Source of the DNA: Flammeovirga sp. OC4
GTDB lineage: Bacteria; Bacteroidota; Bacteroidia; Cytophagales; Flammeovirgaceae
Assembly: GCF_000812565.1 (NCBI RefSeq)
Contig: NZ_JTAM01000043.1
Span: 22,603-86,602, forward strand
DNA: 64,000 nucleotides
Direction: 5' to 3'
Under the pieces are notes generated by a model that saw only the letters and a program-made list of their open reading frames with translations, was not told where the DNA came from and did not search any database. This document shows positions 18,697 to 27,790 of the stretch, in pieces (the first letter of the stretch is position 1; each line of letters opens with the position of its first letter). Made by a program: the position numbers and the translations under genes.

Positions 18697-20397
18697 TTAT
18701 TGTTTGATTACCTTATACCTATACATCAAATCTTCCATTCTCACCAAAACGAAATACATACCATTAACATAGTTTTCTAGCGGAATAATATGATGTGATG
18801 ATGTTTTTTCAGATTGATGCATTAAAGTACCTAGTGATGAAAACACTTCAACCTTTCCGTTTCCCAAACCTTCAATCATCAATTGATTTTGAGCAGGGTT
18901 AGGATAGAGATTAAAACGTTGTTGATCGGATGGGATTAAACCAGTTGGTTCCTCATTTCCTCCATCTACGGGCTTGTAAACATCATCTGGAAAAGGGTAT
19001 TCTCTTGGACCTTCATCATTATCATTTTTAAACTGAATATCATCGACATAAAACAATGCCTTTGCACTTTTTACATCTCTTGAACGGAGCATCAATTGAA
19101 TTCGGTCTCCCTCTGTCAAACTTGGGTGAGAAACTTCAGCTCTATCAAAAGTTTGAGATACCGTCACCCATTCTCCTTTCGGAATATTTTGTGTGCTAAC
19201 GCGTATGGATTTTCGTGGATTAAATAAAGTAAGATACAGATAATCAATTTCAGTATCTTCATCCATCCAAATTTGGAAGCTTACCTCATTGTCACCTGAT
19301 GGAAGGTCCAATGATCCGAAAGGTGAAAAGATAGAATAATTACCATCAAAACCACCCTCTTTTTCAAACTTCAAACTAAACTCACCTTCTGCTGCTTTTT
19401 CATTTCTGATTCTCCAAGGATGGCTTGGAGCATTCCACCATTGAACACTTCTACCTTGAAAATGGAACGGTCCTTCAAAACCTTTAGCATTAAAAAACGA
19501 TTGTGTTTCCTCTTTCTGCCAAACTCTGATATAGTCTACTTTAAATTCAACAGGTTCTTTAAAATCCACCTCACTTGGAAGACCATACCAATAAAATACT
19601 TCTGAAGACAGCCAGATTTCATGAGGATAATCGTACTTCCACTGATCCTTCGCTAATAATTCTGCTTTGGTTACTGAACGAAGAAGTTTTCCATTAAAGT
19701 ATGTTTTCATATACTCTTTGTCCCATTCAAAACCAAAAACATGATAGTCTTCCGCCATACGGAGTTGCATATCATCTTCTACTTTCCAGTTTTTATGATT
19801 AGGGTCTTTATCAGGATCCCAACTGATTAAGTTGGTTCTGTATCGTCTTTCTAAATCATCAGGCTGATTTTCAGGATTACCGATTGGGCGTCGACCATAA
19901 TTCTCTATCATGTCAATTTCACCATGATACCCCGTTGTCCAAAATGCAGAAGTAACAGGTCCATCGGCTGCCTTACATCTGATTTCCATATAACCGTATC
20001 TGAAAAAAGTTTCACTCATCACACTTGCTTGAGTGATTGGTTTACTGCCATCTGGGCCTTGAGTAGTACCGCCATAGTAGCAATCGTTGTTGGTTTCTAA
20101 AGCGTAATCAAAATCAGGTTCCCATTGAGATGTCAGTATCAATTCACCATTTTCAACACGAACATTGTGCCCTGCAAATTGCCCTGGTGCTCTGCCTTTC
20201 CATTTGGCTCTATAATCGTTATTTTCACCTAATACCCACCATTTTCCTTTATTTAATTCTTCTCCATTGAATTCATCACTTGCCCATTTATTTAAAATCC
20301 AACCGCCCTCATTTTCGGGGTCTGAAAGTGGATTTACTTGTGCAAAAATATTGAGGTGTAAGGTGAAGAGAAGACTTAGTAAAATAATTCTTTTCAT
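18697..20397 (-). CDS. Secreted GH16 galactanase with CBM-like module and T9SS sorting domain
   Basis: A 566-residue protein: signal peptide 1-19, GH16 domain about 25-295, a jelly-roll module about 301-455 beginning NAKGFEGPFHF and ending FYVDDIQF, and a type A T9SS sorting domain from about 495 (NLYPNPAQNQLMIEG). The GH16 active-site strand GEIDMIENYG supplies nucleophile Glu160, Asp162 and acid/base Glu165, the beta-bulge pattern seen in agarases, porphyranases, kappa-carrageenases and furcellaranases. It probably cuts beta-1,4 bonds of a red-algal galactan outside the cell. The exact GH16 subfamily is not decidable by eye. It is transcribed just ahead of the GH82-like gene. Its binding module resembles the GFEG modules of the giant sulfatase at 43690-50331. 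Confidence 0.88.
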   Translation of the reverse strand: MKRIILLSLLFTLHLNIFAQVNPLSDPENEGGWILNKWASDEFNGEELNKGKWWVLGENNDYRAKWKGRAPGQFAGHNVRVENGELILTSQWEPDFDYALETNNDCYYGGTTQGPDGSKPITQASVMSETFFRYGYMEIRCKAADGPVTSAFWTTGYHGEIDMIENYGRRPIGNPENQPDDLERRYRTNLISWDPDKDPNHKNWKVEDDMQLRMAEDYHVFGFEWDKEYMKTYFNGKLLRSVTKAELLAKDQWKYDYPHEIWLSSEVFYWYGLPSEVDFKEPVEFKVDYIRVWQKEETQSFFNAKGFEGPFHFQGRSVQWWNAPSHPWRIRNEKAAEGEFSLKFEKEGGFDGNYSIFSPFGSLDLPSGDNEVSFQIWMDEDTEIDYLYLTLFNPRKSIRVSTQNIPKGEWVTVSQTFDRAEVSHPSLTEGDRIQLMLRSRDVKSAKALFYVDDIQFKNDNDEGPREYPFPDDVYKPVDGGNEEPTGLIPSDQQRFNLYPNPAQNQLMIEGLGNGKVEVFSSLGTLMHQSEKTSSHHIIPLENYVNGMYFVLVRMEDLMYRYKVIKQ

Positions 20398-20476
20398 TTC
20401 TGTTTAATTTATTTGTGTGTTGAAGATGAGTGTTAGTTGTTGGTGTTGTTAAGAAAGTACTCGTTAGATTAAGCTG

Positions 20477-20697
20477 AACTCCGTTAACTCCCAATCGACC
20501 TATCTGTAAGCCTTTTTAGGATCTTCTTTCAAGCTTTCTTCTTCTTCATTTTTGTCTTAACACAAAAACGAAGCAAAAAAGTCAAGGCTTAGAAGTCAAA
20601 AGCTAAATTCCATTCCTTTCGCCTAAATGATCGTCTGATTACATATCAAAAGAAATCATCATAAGTAACGAAAGCTTCGTTTACAGTGTATTGAGTA
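20477..20697 (-). repeat. MITE-like element, copy 5 (truncated)
   Basis: It carries the blocks CTTCATTTTTGTC, ACACAAAAACGAAGC, GTCAAGGCTTAGAAG and GCTAAATTCCATTCC, and ends TCGTTTACAGTGTATT, a diverged terminal repeat. The hairpin half is missing. It fills most of the 360-base gap between the GH16 and sulfatase genes. Confidence 0.7.
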
Positions 20698-20757
20698 CTT
20701 CAAAAGGAAAGTAAAATAGCCTACCATACGCCATTTCACTTTCCTTCTTTTATATCA

Positions 20758-22296
20758 TTATTTGCTTTTGTTGTTCTGGTGCATCTTACCAAATGTCTTA
20801 TTGAAATTAGGCATACTGGTAGCGTTCCATTTCGATTCAAAATCATATCGAGGGCCATCGAAAAACTCAGGTCTTTTGTCTTCCCAAGTATAAGTCCACT
20901 CGTTTACAGTATTTTTCATTTCTTTTACAATGGACGGATGCTGAGGTGCTATGTTCTTTTTCTCTGTAATATCAGTCGACAAATCAAAGAGACTCCACTT
21001 GCCACTTCCGTCTGTGTATAATTTATAATTATTTCTCACTACACCCACTCTGTTCAAAGCTTTTGGAGCTTTTTGAGCTTTTCCAAAATAATGACGCAAT
21101 ACATAGATACTTTCATCCTCTCTTGGGTTGGTATTTTTGATGATGTTTTGAGAAACCTCTTTACCATCCAAAATTTTATCTTTAGGAATTTGAGCCCCTG
21201 CCAGTTTAGCAAAAGTTGGGAAGAAGTCCAAAGCAGAGAAATTGTAAGCATTGACATCTCCCTTCTTCATTTTACTGTTGGGGTAGTATACAAACATTGG
21301 TACTCTGAAACCTCCCTCATAAGCATCTCCTTTTCTTCCTTTTAAAGGAAAGTTGTTAGCACCTGCCACTGGCTTACCACCATTGTCACTCATAAAAACA
21401 ATCATGGTGTTGTCCAATTCTCCGTTCTTTTCTAATTTTTCTACAATACGCTTGATGTTATAATCCACATTGTACATCATTGCCGTATATGTTAAACGTT
21501 TACTGCCCGCTTCTGCCGCATCAGCACCAAGCGTCTTTTGCATAGCCTTAATGTCCTCAGCTTTGGCTTGAATTGGAGTATGAGGTGCATTGTATGCAAG
21601 GTATAAGAAGAAAGGCTGTTCTTTATCTTTCGACTCATCAATGAATTCTAACGTAGCATCCGTCAAAACATCTGTTACGTACTTTCCTTTTTCCGTTTCA
21701 ACGTATGTCTTATTTTTCATCATAGGACGATTATAGTCCTTTCCATACGCTCCAACTGAGTACTTTTCTGGAGTGTAAGTAGAAGCCTGCATCCAAGTTT
21801 TTGAATGGTACTCATGACCACCACCTAAAAATCCATAGAAATAGTCAAAACCTCTTTCCAATGGGTGGTAATCTCCATCCTCTCCCAAATGCCACTTTCC
21901 GATTGCCCCTGTATGATAACCTGCATTTTGAAGAACATCAGAAATAAATGTCTCCCCTTTTGCTACTCCGTAACCTGAAAAAGCAGCCAAGTTAAACTGT
22001 GCACCAAATACATGTGGCATTCGACCCGTCATAATCCCTGTTCTACTTGGTCCACAAAAAGGATGAGTGACGTATGCTGAAGTAAATACTGTTCCTTGAC
22101 TTGCTAATTTATCAATGTTGGGAGTATAAATATCTTTGGCAGATTGTGGCATAAAACCCACATCTGCATAGCCTAAATCATCCATTAGAATTAAGATAAT
22201 ATTAGGTCTAGGTGATTTCTTTTTGTCGTCTGCATAGGTATTGACTAATACTAACGTCAATACTGCTACTGCTATACTTCTAATAATTTGTTTCAT
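20758..22296 (-). CDS. S1-family (formylglycine) sulfatase
   Basis: A secreted 512-residue sulfatase with signal peptide about 1-22. The metal-binding Asp pair is in LILMDDLGYAD (39-40). The signature C-G-P-S-R-T-G at 81-87 supplies the cysteine that a formylglycine maturase must convert. GKWHLGEDGDYHPLERGFD and MSDNGG are the other active-site blocks. In carrageenan and porphyran loci such S1 enzymes remove 2-, 4- or 6-linked sulfate from galactose or anhydrogalactose units; I suspect an S1_19 or S1_16-like subfamily but cannot prove it. Location suggests periplasmic action on oligosaccharides between the GH2 and GH16 steps. No maturase (anSME or FGE) gene is in the window. Confidence 0.9.
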   Translation of the reverse strand: MKQIIRSIAVAVLTLVLVNTYADDKKKSPRPNIILILMDDLGYADVGFMPQSAKDIYTPNIDKLASQGTVFTSAYVTHPFCGPSRTGIMTGRMPHVFGAQFNLAAFSGYGVAKGETFISDVLQNAGYHTGAIGKWHLGEDGDYHPLERGFDYFYGFLGGGHEYHSKTWMQASTYTPEKYSVGAYGKDYNRPMMKNKTYVETEKGKYVTDVLTDATLEFIDESKDKEQPFFLYLAYNAPHTPIQAKAEDIKAMQKTLGADAAEAGSKRLTYTAMMYNVDYNIKRIVEKLEKNGELDNTMIVFMSDNGGKPVAGANNFPLKGRKGDAYEGGFRVPMFVYYPNSKMKKGDVNAYNFSALDFFPTFAKLAGAQIPKDKILDGKEVSQNIIKNTNPREDESIYVLRHYFGKAQKAPKALNRVGVVRNNYKLYTDGSGKWSLFDLSTDITEKKNIAPQHPSIVKEMKNTVNEWTYTWEDKRPEFFDGPRYDFESKWNATSMPNFNKTFGKMHQNNKSK

Positions 22297-22667
22297 TTCT
22301 TCGCACTACTAAATTTGACTATGAATAGGTTGAATACTAACACAAAATCACATTGATCTATAAGGTGATAGTCGAACATTTTAAAGCCACTACACAATAG
22401 ATTAAAAATAGCCTCAAACCTTAATGTAGTTCTTTTTGTACAACCAAAGCATCACACAAACCATCATAGATCACCTACAAGGTAATGTTTCTTGTGTGCT
22501 TTTATCCTAGCATTTATTCATTAAAAAAATATTGATAGGACAATTTAGCGTTGTTTTTCTCTTATGATGTCACTTTAGGTAAAAGGAATGATGGTTTGCG
22601 TTCATTCCTTTTATTTGATCATAAAACCACACTTTTGGGACTAAAAATTCACCCGTATGTGATCTAT
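22297..22667. other. Gene-free gap between GH2 and sulfatase genes
   Basis: No gene is seen. It contains the GH2 terminator at 22581-22612 and presumably a promoter for the sulfatase gene, which I cannot place. Confidence 0.5.
22581..22612 (-). terminator. Terminator of the GH2 gene
   Basis: A perfect eleven-pair stem (AAAAGGAATGA and TCATTCCTTTT) with a ten-base loop lies 56 bases after the GH2 stop on the minus strand. The T run is short, so it may also act from the other direction. Confidence 0.65.
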
Positions 22668-25235
22668 TTATTGTTCTACAGTTGAATTTTGATTGATATT
22701 TATAATCACTTCATTCGATCCTAATTGTTTATTTTTAGCATAGGCAGTCACTTTTACTGTACTAGGATTTTCCGTGGATTGTAACATCATCAGACATTGT
22801 CCATTGACGGTTTCACGAGAATGGTGTTTATAATTGATAATCTTTCTAGTATCACCAGCATCTGTCCCTAAAAATCGATGAAGACCTTCTATTTCAAATG
22901 TAACTTCTTCTTCTAAATATTTCACAGCTTTTCCTTTTTTATCCACCAATTGTGCTACTAATTTAACAACATCGGTATTATTCGAAAGCATATTTGTCTT
23001 GTCTGCCGTAATTTGAATAGCAAATGGTTTGTCTACAGTTTGAAGTGATACTGAAGTCTTTTCTCCATTTCTTTTCCCTTTGGCTTCTAACTTTCCTTTT
23101 TTGAAATCCACTGCCCATTTGTAGGTGTAATCTTCCTGATCCTTTAAATACTGAACGCCAAGTGATTTTCCATTTTGGAATAATTCCACTTCATCACAAT
23201 TGGCATACACTTCCACAATAGTCTTTTCTCCCTTCTCATAATTCCAATGTGAGTTGACTTCCTGCCATTCTCTTGGAGCCAATTCCCAGTATCCTTTTTT
23301 CTTTTCAACTACAGCTCCCTCTTCATTCACTTTGTAGATGGACTTTTGTGCTGACTGCGTGTACATGCTAATTACTGGAATATCCTCCCTCCATAATGCC
23401 TTAAACATATAAAAAGAAGCCCTTGGGAAACCTGCTGTATCTAACAAGCCATGTGGTGTAGCTTTTAAAGGCCATTCACGGTTTCTTCTCTCACCCAAAT
23501 AATCAATACCTGTCCAAAGGAAAATACCGGCTATATAATCTCTTTCTACAGCTGCTTTCCACTCATACCATCTCGGAACGTTTTCTGTTCCCATCATCAC
23601 TTTGTGAGGATAAGTCTCTTTAAAGTAGTCATATTTATGCGGTTTATAACTAAACCCAACGACATCTAACACATCTGTATATCCTGTTTCGAAACTAGAA
23701 GTAGGTAAAATACAGTTCGCAGTGACGTATCTTGTGGTGTCCAATGCTCTTGTCCAATCTGCTAACTTTTTGGCTGTGGTCCCAATGTTATAAGTCTGCT
23801 CTGGAAAAGCCTTCCAAAATGCTCTCACCTCTTCTGGAGTATGTGGCGGAATTTCTGTTCTCCAAAGCGTCCAATCAATTTTATCATCTTTATTGGTTTC
23901 TTTAAAAATTCCAGTTGCTCCTCTGTTTCCAGGATAGGTCCACTCTATTTCATTACCGATGCTCCATTGAAAAATACTGGGGTGATTTCTGCTGGATAAC
24001 ATCGTATTTTCAAGGTCTGTTTTCGCCCATTTCTGAAAATGTTCTGAATGCCCTCTTGTGATATAATCTACCTCTTTGTCATGCATATTATAACGCTTGT
24101 CTTTTGGTAAATCCCATTCATCATAAAACTCATTCTGCACCAATAAACCTAGCTCGTCACAAAGGTCTAAAAACTCATCAGATGCAGGGTTGTGTGAAGT
24201 TCTTATCGCATTACAACCACCTTCTTTCAATAAAGTCAACTTTTGTCTCCATACATCTTTGGGTACAGCCGTCCCCACCAATCCAGCATCATGATGCAAA
24301 CAAACTCCTTTGATTTTCACGGGCTCATCATTAAGAAAAAAGCCTTTATCTTTATCAAAAAACAGTTTTCTAATGCCGAATGTAACGTTTTCAGTTTGTG
24401 CTAATGTTCCGTTGTTATAGAGTTTAATTTTCGCTTGATATAAATGAGGCTGATCTATGCCCCAAAGCTGAGGATTTTGAATCTCAAAAGTATGTTGATA
24501 CGTTTCCTTTTCGTCTGCATTCAATTGGATTGCCTCTTCCGTTTGATACACTTCTGCTCCTTGCTGATCTACGATAGAGAATTGAATCTTGGAATTAACT
24601 CCCTCTTTCCTTGTATTCAAAAGGTCTACTTTCACATCTACCGTTGCACTTTTTTTAGTGACCTTAGGTGTCGTTACAAAAGTCCCCCAAACAGGAATCA
24701 ACACATCTTCTGTTACAACTAAATGTACGTTTCTATAGATACCAGAACCTGTATACCAACGAGAATCTGCATAACGACTATGATCTACGCGTACCATTAT
24801 TCGGTTGGGTGTTCCGTCCTGGTGAAGATAATCTGTCATGTCAAAATAAATAGGTGCATAACCATAAGGATGTGCTCCCATTTTCATTCCATTCACCCAA
24901 AATTCTGCGTTGTTATATACCCCATCAAAGACCACAAAACACTTCTGTTCTTTTTGAGTAGGAGTTTCGAAGGTCTTACTGTACCAACCAATTCCTCCTG
25001 AAGAAAAAGCTGTACAGCCTTCAAACTCGTTCGAAAAGTCTTTCTCAATAGTCCAATCATGAGGTAAGTTCAGCTTTCTCCAATGATCCGTAGAATAGTT
25101 GCTCAATGTAAATTGCGCTGAGTCTTCCAATTGGAATGACCAATCTGCATTAAAATTGATCTTGTTTTGTGCATACAACTGCACACTTTGGAAGAGTAAT
25201 AATGCTAATAGTAGGTTTACTTTTAATACGCTCAT
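22668..25235 (-). CDS. GH2 family beta-galactosidase-like enzyme (long form)
   Basis: An 855-residue secreted glycosidase (signal peptide about 1-22). GH2 sugar-binding jelly roll about 28-170 (GIGWYSKTFE), Ig domain, then a TIM barrel with GVCLHHDAGLVG, RTSHNP, acid/base candidate Glu429 in WSIGNEIEW and nucleophile candidate Glu551 in MMGTENVPRW. Extra beta domains (DUF4982-like and invasin-like) follow to the end. In red-algal loci GH2 enzymes take terminal beta-galactose from desulfated oligosaccharides. It lies downstream of the two GH71/99-like genes and has its own terminator. The specificity (beta-galactosidase versus glucuronidase or others) is inferred from context only. Confidence 0.88.
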   Translation of the reverse strand: MSVLKVNLLLALLLFQSVQLYAQNKINFNADWSFQLEDSAQFTLSNYSTDHWRKLNLPHDWTIEKDFSNEFEGCTAFSSGGIGWYSKTFETPTQKEQKCFVVFDGVYNNAEFWVNGMKMGAHPYGYAPIYFDMTDYLHQDGTPNRIMVRVDHSRYADSRWYTGSGIYRNVHLVVTEDVLIPVWGTFVTTPKVTKKSATVDVKVDLLNTRKEGVNSKIQFSIVDQQGAEVYQTEEAIQLNADEKETYQHTFEIQNPQLWGIDQPHLYQAKIKLYNNGTLAQTENVTFGIRKLFFDKDKGFFLNDEPVKIKGVCLHHDAGLVGTAVPKDVWRQKLTLLKEGGCNAIRTSHNPASDEFLDLCDELGLLVQNEFYDEWDLPKDKRYNMHDKEVDYITRGHSEHFQKWAKTDLENTMLSSRNHPSIFQWSIGNEIEWTYPGNRGATGIFKETNKDDKIDWTLWRTEIPPHTPEEVRAFWKAFPEQTYNIGTTAKKLADWTRALDTTRYVTANCILPTSSFETGYTDVLDVVGFSYKPHKYDYFKETYPHKVMMGTENVPRWYEWKAAVERDYIAGIFLWTGIDYLGERRNREWPLKATPHGLLDTAGFPRASFYMFKALWREDIPVISMYTQSAQKSIYKVNEEGAVVEKKKGYWELAPREWQEVNSHWNYEKGEKTIVEVYANCDEVELFQNGKSLGVQYLKDQEDYTYKWAVDFKKGKLEAKGKRNGEKTSVSLQTVDKPFAIQITADKTNMLSNNTDVVKLVAQLVDKKGKAVKYLEEEVTFEIEGLHRFLGTDAGDTRKIINYKHHSRETVNGQCLMMLQSTENPSTVKVTAYAKNKQLGSNEVIININQNSTVEQ

Positions 25236-25334
25236 CTCATACTTTATTTATAAATTAATTTTAGGTTGAAGTTGGTCATTGTAAGCAAATCAGGTGTTGT
25301 TTTCTGAAAAGAATTAGTTGCTGAAAGTCTCTTT

Positions 25335-25367
25335 TACAAAAAAGGATACAACATTGTCGTATCCTTT
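25335..25367 (-). terminator. Terminator of the GH71/99-like gene 1
   Basis: A perfect nine-pair stem (AAAGGATAC and GTATCCTTT) is followed on the minus strand by six T. A second inverted repeat (GTGATCCGC at 25394-25402 with GCGGATCAC at 25428-25436) sits between it and the gene, as an extra transcript-end structure. Confidence 0.8.
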
Positions 25368-25508
25368 AAAAAATTTGTTTGTTAGCATCTATTGTGATCC
25401 GCTCATCATACATTTTAATTATTCTAGGCGGATCACACCTGTTGATTTACAAATTGAATACCAACAGATTACACACTCTATTCATCATACCTGTTACCTG
25501 TTTACCAA

Positions 25509-27422
25509 TTATTTCTGTTTCGTATACTCTGGAAGAATATTGTACCCTTTCAGGGCTTCATTTTGATTATCTTCAAACATTGGAATTCCCTCATGCTTCT
25601 TCGCACTTTCCTCTAATTCCAGCCAAATACTGTAATTGAACTCTGTCAGAATCTCCTTAATTTGCTGTTTATATTTCTTATAATTTTTCTCTCGAATTTC
25701 TAAGTATTTATTAGACGATAATCCGTATTGGTACATTGCTGTAAGATTATCAGAGAAACGTTTGGTGGCGGCATATCTCCATTTAACTTCATCCTCTTTG
25801 GAAATCAAGAACCTATTTCTCATACTATTCATCTCATTTTCCAAGATGATATTTTGATTTGCTACTGCATAAAAATCATCTAAACTAGAAAATGAGTAAG
25901 TCAAGAAATCAGTATAGCTTTGCTTGCCTACTACCTCTTTTGGTGCGGTATATTCCAGTATTGTCTGCTTCTTTCTTTTCACTTTCACGTCCATTTTCCC
26001 CTTCTCTTTTAAAGCATAAAATGTATGAATTCCCTTGGGAGCAAAACCCATAGACCTATTATTGAAGTATACTTCTCCTCCCTCTTTTAATAGCGTCACT
26101 ACCTCTACACTATCTAAATCTTTTAAATACTGCTGTTCCTTCTCCCTGAATTTAACTTTCACCCCTTTAGTGTGATTCAGCTCACCAGGAAGAAAGTTTT
26201 TAAACGATAGTAATACAACCTCATTTTCCAATTCTTTGTCGTTGTTCAGCCATTTGTTTTTATAATACTTCAATAGTATTCCTAACCCATATCCGTGATG
26301 TAACTCTGGTGCAAAGTGAGTTCCTCTATTGAAAAAGTTCCAAGAATAAACCGTCAACATATCAGCGTCTCTTTCAATGCCTTTTTCTAGTAAATCACGG
26401 AGCATTGAGGTCATCTTATAGTTATGTGCCCTGATGTAAGTTTCTCGATCAGCCATCTTTGATGTTTTCCCGTTCATGGTTGACAACTTTTTATCGGTAT
26501 GAACATCATAACGCTTTGTGCCTTTCAACTCCGAAAAAACACATTGTATAAAAGGACGGTTTCTTTCTCTACAAACTTCCGCTAAACGATCTATACCGAC
26601 CGTGTAATTTTGAGTGCTACTTGAAGTATAAATCGCAGGGAAATAATCCAAAATTTGATTGACAAGTTGAGGATCTGCCACATGATCTGCCTGATAGACA
26701 AATGCTACATCATCAACCAATCCTTTTCTTAAAGATTCATATACTTCCGCTACATTCTTGATGAGATTGGGATTTGCAATAAACGGTTCAACGTATTTTT
26801 TACCAAAACCTTCATCAATCACCTTTTGAGGGTATTTAAGGAAAACAACAACCTTGTTATTTCCTGTTCTTAACCACTTCTTGGAATAATTGGTCGCTTT
26901 AAACAATTCGTTTAATGTATTTTCTACCTTCATCAGAAGAAATGAAACAGGCATTTTTTTACTCCTTTTCATATCGACCACAATAGAAAACTTAAAGTCA
27001 ATGTTTTTGTCTTCTGCGACCTTTACATATTCAGAAAATATTTTTTTAAAACGATTCAAATAGTAATCTCCTGCAGACGGTCTCAGTTCAAATTGAAAAC
27101 CATCAATTCCCATCAACTTTGCAGACTTCATTTCAAATTCAAAAGCATCACTGTTTTCCATGGGGTTAGTCATTAAAGAAACTAAGGGAACAGTAGTCCG
27201 GTGATATTCTTTTGAATCGGAGTCACCAAATGTAGCTTCATATTTCATTGCTTTTAGGTAGGCATCACTTATACTGTAACTGTAATTTGGATGATTCAGT
27301 GCCATTACCAATTTCTCAGGAAAAAAAACATCCGCTGTTTCTTGTACAGAATTTTGTGCAAAAATTGGAGAATAAGCAATATTCAGCAAGATGAAGAATT
27401 GGAGTATAAAGTTGTATTTCAT
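25509..27422 (-). CDS. GH71/99-like secreted protein, paralogue 1
   Basis: A 637-residue protein with signal peptide about 1-22. The body suggests an alpha/beta barrel of the GH71/GH99 type: ALNHPNYSYS near 40, KLMGIDGFQFELRP near 105, DKNIDFKFSIVVDM near 145, VYSWNFFNRGTHFAPE near 350 (compare the WNxxxES-type strand of GH71). A C-terminal helical part ends EYTKQK. GH71 enzymes are endo-alpha-1,3-glucanases and GH99 endo-mannosidases, so a role in a red-algal galactan locus would be new; cleaving an alpha-1,3-galactosyl bond is an attractive guess. The upstream gene is a close paralogue, colinear over the full length. Confidence in secretion is high, in the family moderate, in the reaction very low. 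Confidence 0.6.
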   Translation of the reverse strand: MKYNFILQFFILLNIAYSPIFAQNSVQETADVFFPEKLVMALNHPNYSYSISDAYLKAMKYEATFGDSDSKEYHRTTVPLVSLMTNPMENSDAFEFEMKSAKLMGIDGFQFELRPSAGDYYLNRFKKIFSEYVKVAEDKNIDFKFSIVVDMKRSKKMPVSFLLMKVENTLNELFKATNYSKKWLRTGNNKVVVFLKYPQKVIDEGFGKKYVEPFIANPNLIKNVAEVYESLRKGLVDDVAFVYQADHVADPQLVNQILDYFPAIYTSSSTQNYTVGIDRLAEVCRERNRPFIQCVFSELKGTKRYDVHTDKKLSTMNGKTSKMADRETYIRAHNYKMTSMLRDLLEKGIERDADMLTVYSWNFFNRGTHFAPELHHGYGLGILLKYYKNKWLNNDKELENEVVLLSFKNFLPGELNHTKGVKVKFREKEQQYLKDLDSVEVVTLLKEGGEVYFNNRSMGFAPKGIHTFYALKEKGKMDVKVKRKKQTILEYTAPKEVVGKQSYTDFLTYSFSSLDDFYAVANQNIILENEMNSMRNRFLISKEDEVKWRYAATKRFSDNLTAMYQYGLSSNKYLEIREKNYKKYKQQIKEILTEFNYSIWLELEESAKKHEGIPMFEDNQNEALKGYNILPEYTKQK

Positions 27423-27790
27423 TTCAATCGTTGTAATAGTGTGACATAAGTAAACAGTAGTTCAGAAAACTTAGATCACAATATCTTGATTGGTGGTCAT
27501 ATGAATCAACCTGTTCCCATTAATGTGTACGGACAGCTACTTTTTATTGAAAGGTAGCTTCGTTTTAATCCTCTTATCTTCAACTTGAGTTCTTGTATAG
27601 TGAAAAATCGCACTTATATTTTCCCCTTTGCTAAAGGTGATTCCTATTCAGGTTTACCTTATGATAAGCGTAACGAGAGAAAAATATCGTGCACCATAAG
27701 AGAAATCAAAGACCGGTTATCATAGTACCTTTCTGTAGTTTTGACTATGGTGCACGAAACACACATTTACACTTTTAAACCTCTAATTCA
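27423..27790. other. Gap between the GH71/99-like paralogues, with a REPIN remnant
   Basis: No gene is seen in these 368 bases. AGCTACTTTTTATTGAAAGG followed by TAGCT (27536 onward) forms a small hairpin, and 27688-27756 is a shortened REPIN-like repeat. Confidence 0.6.
27688..27756 (-). repeat. Short REPIN-like repeat (two half-sites, reduced interior)
   Basis: The ends CGTGCACCAT and ATGGTGCACG are perfect inverted repeats identical to the ends of the full REPIN-like elements at 42772 and 43447. The interior is only about 49 bases and lacks the two central hairpins. Confidence 0.7.
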
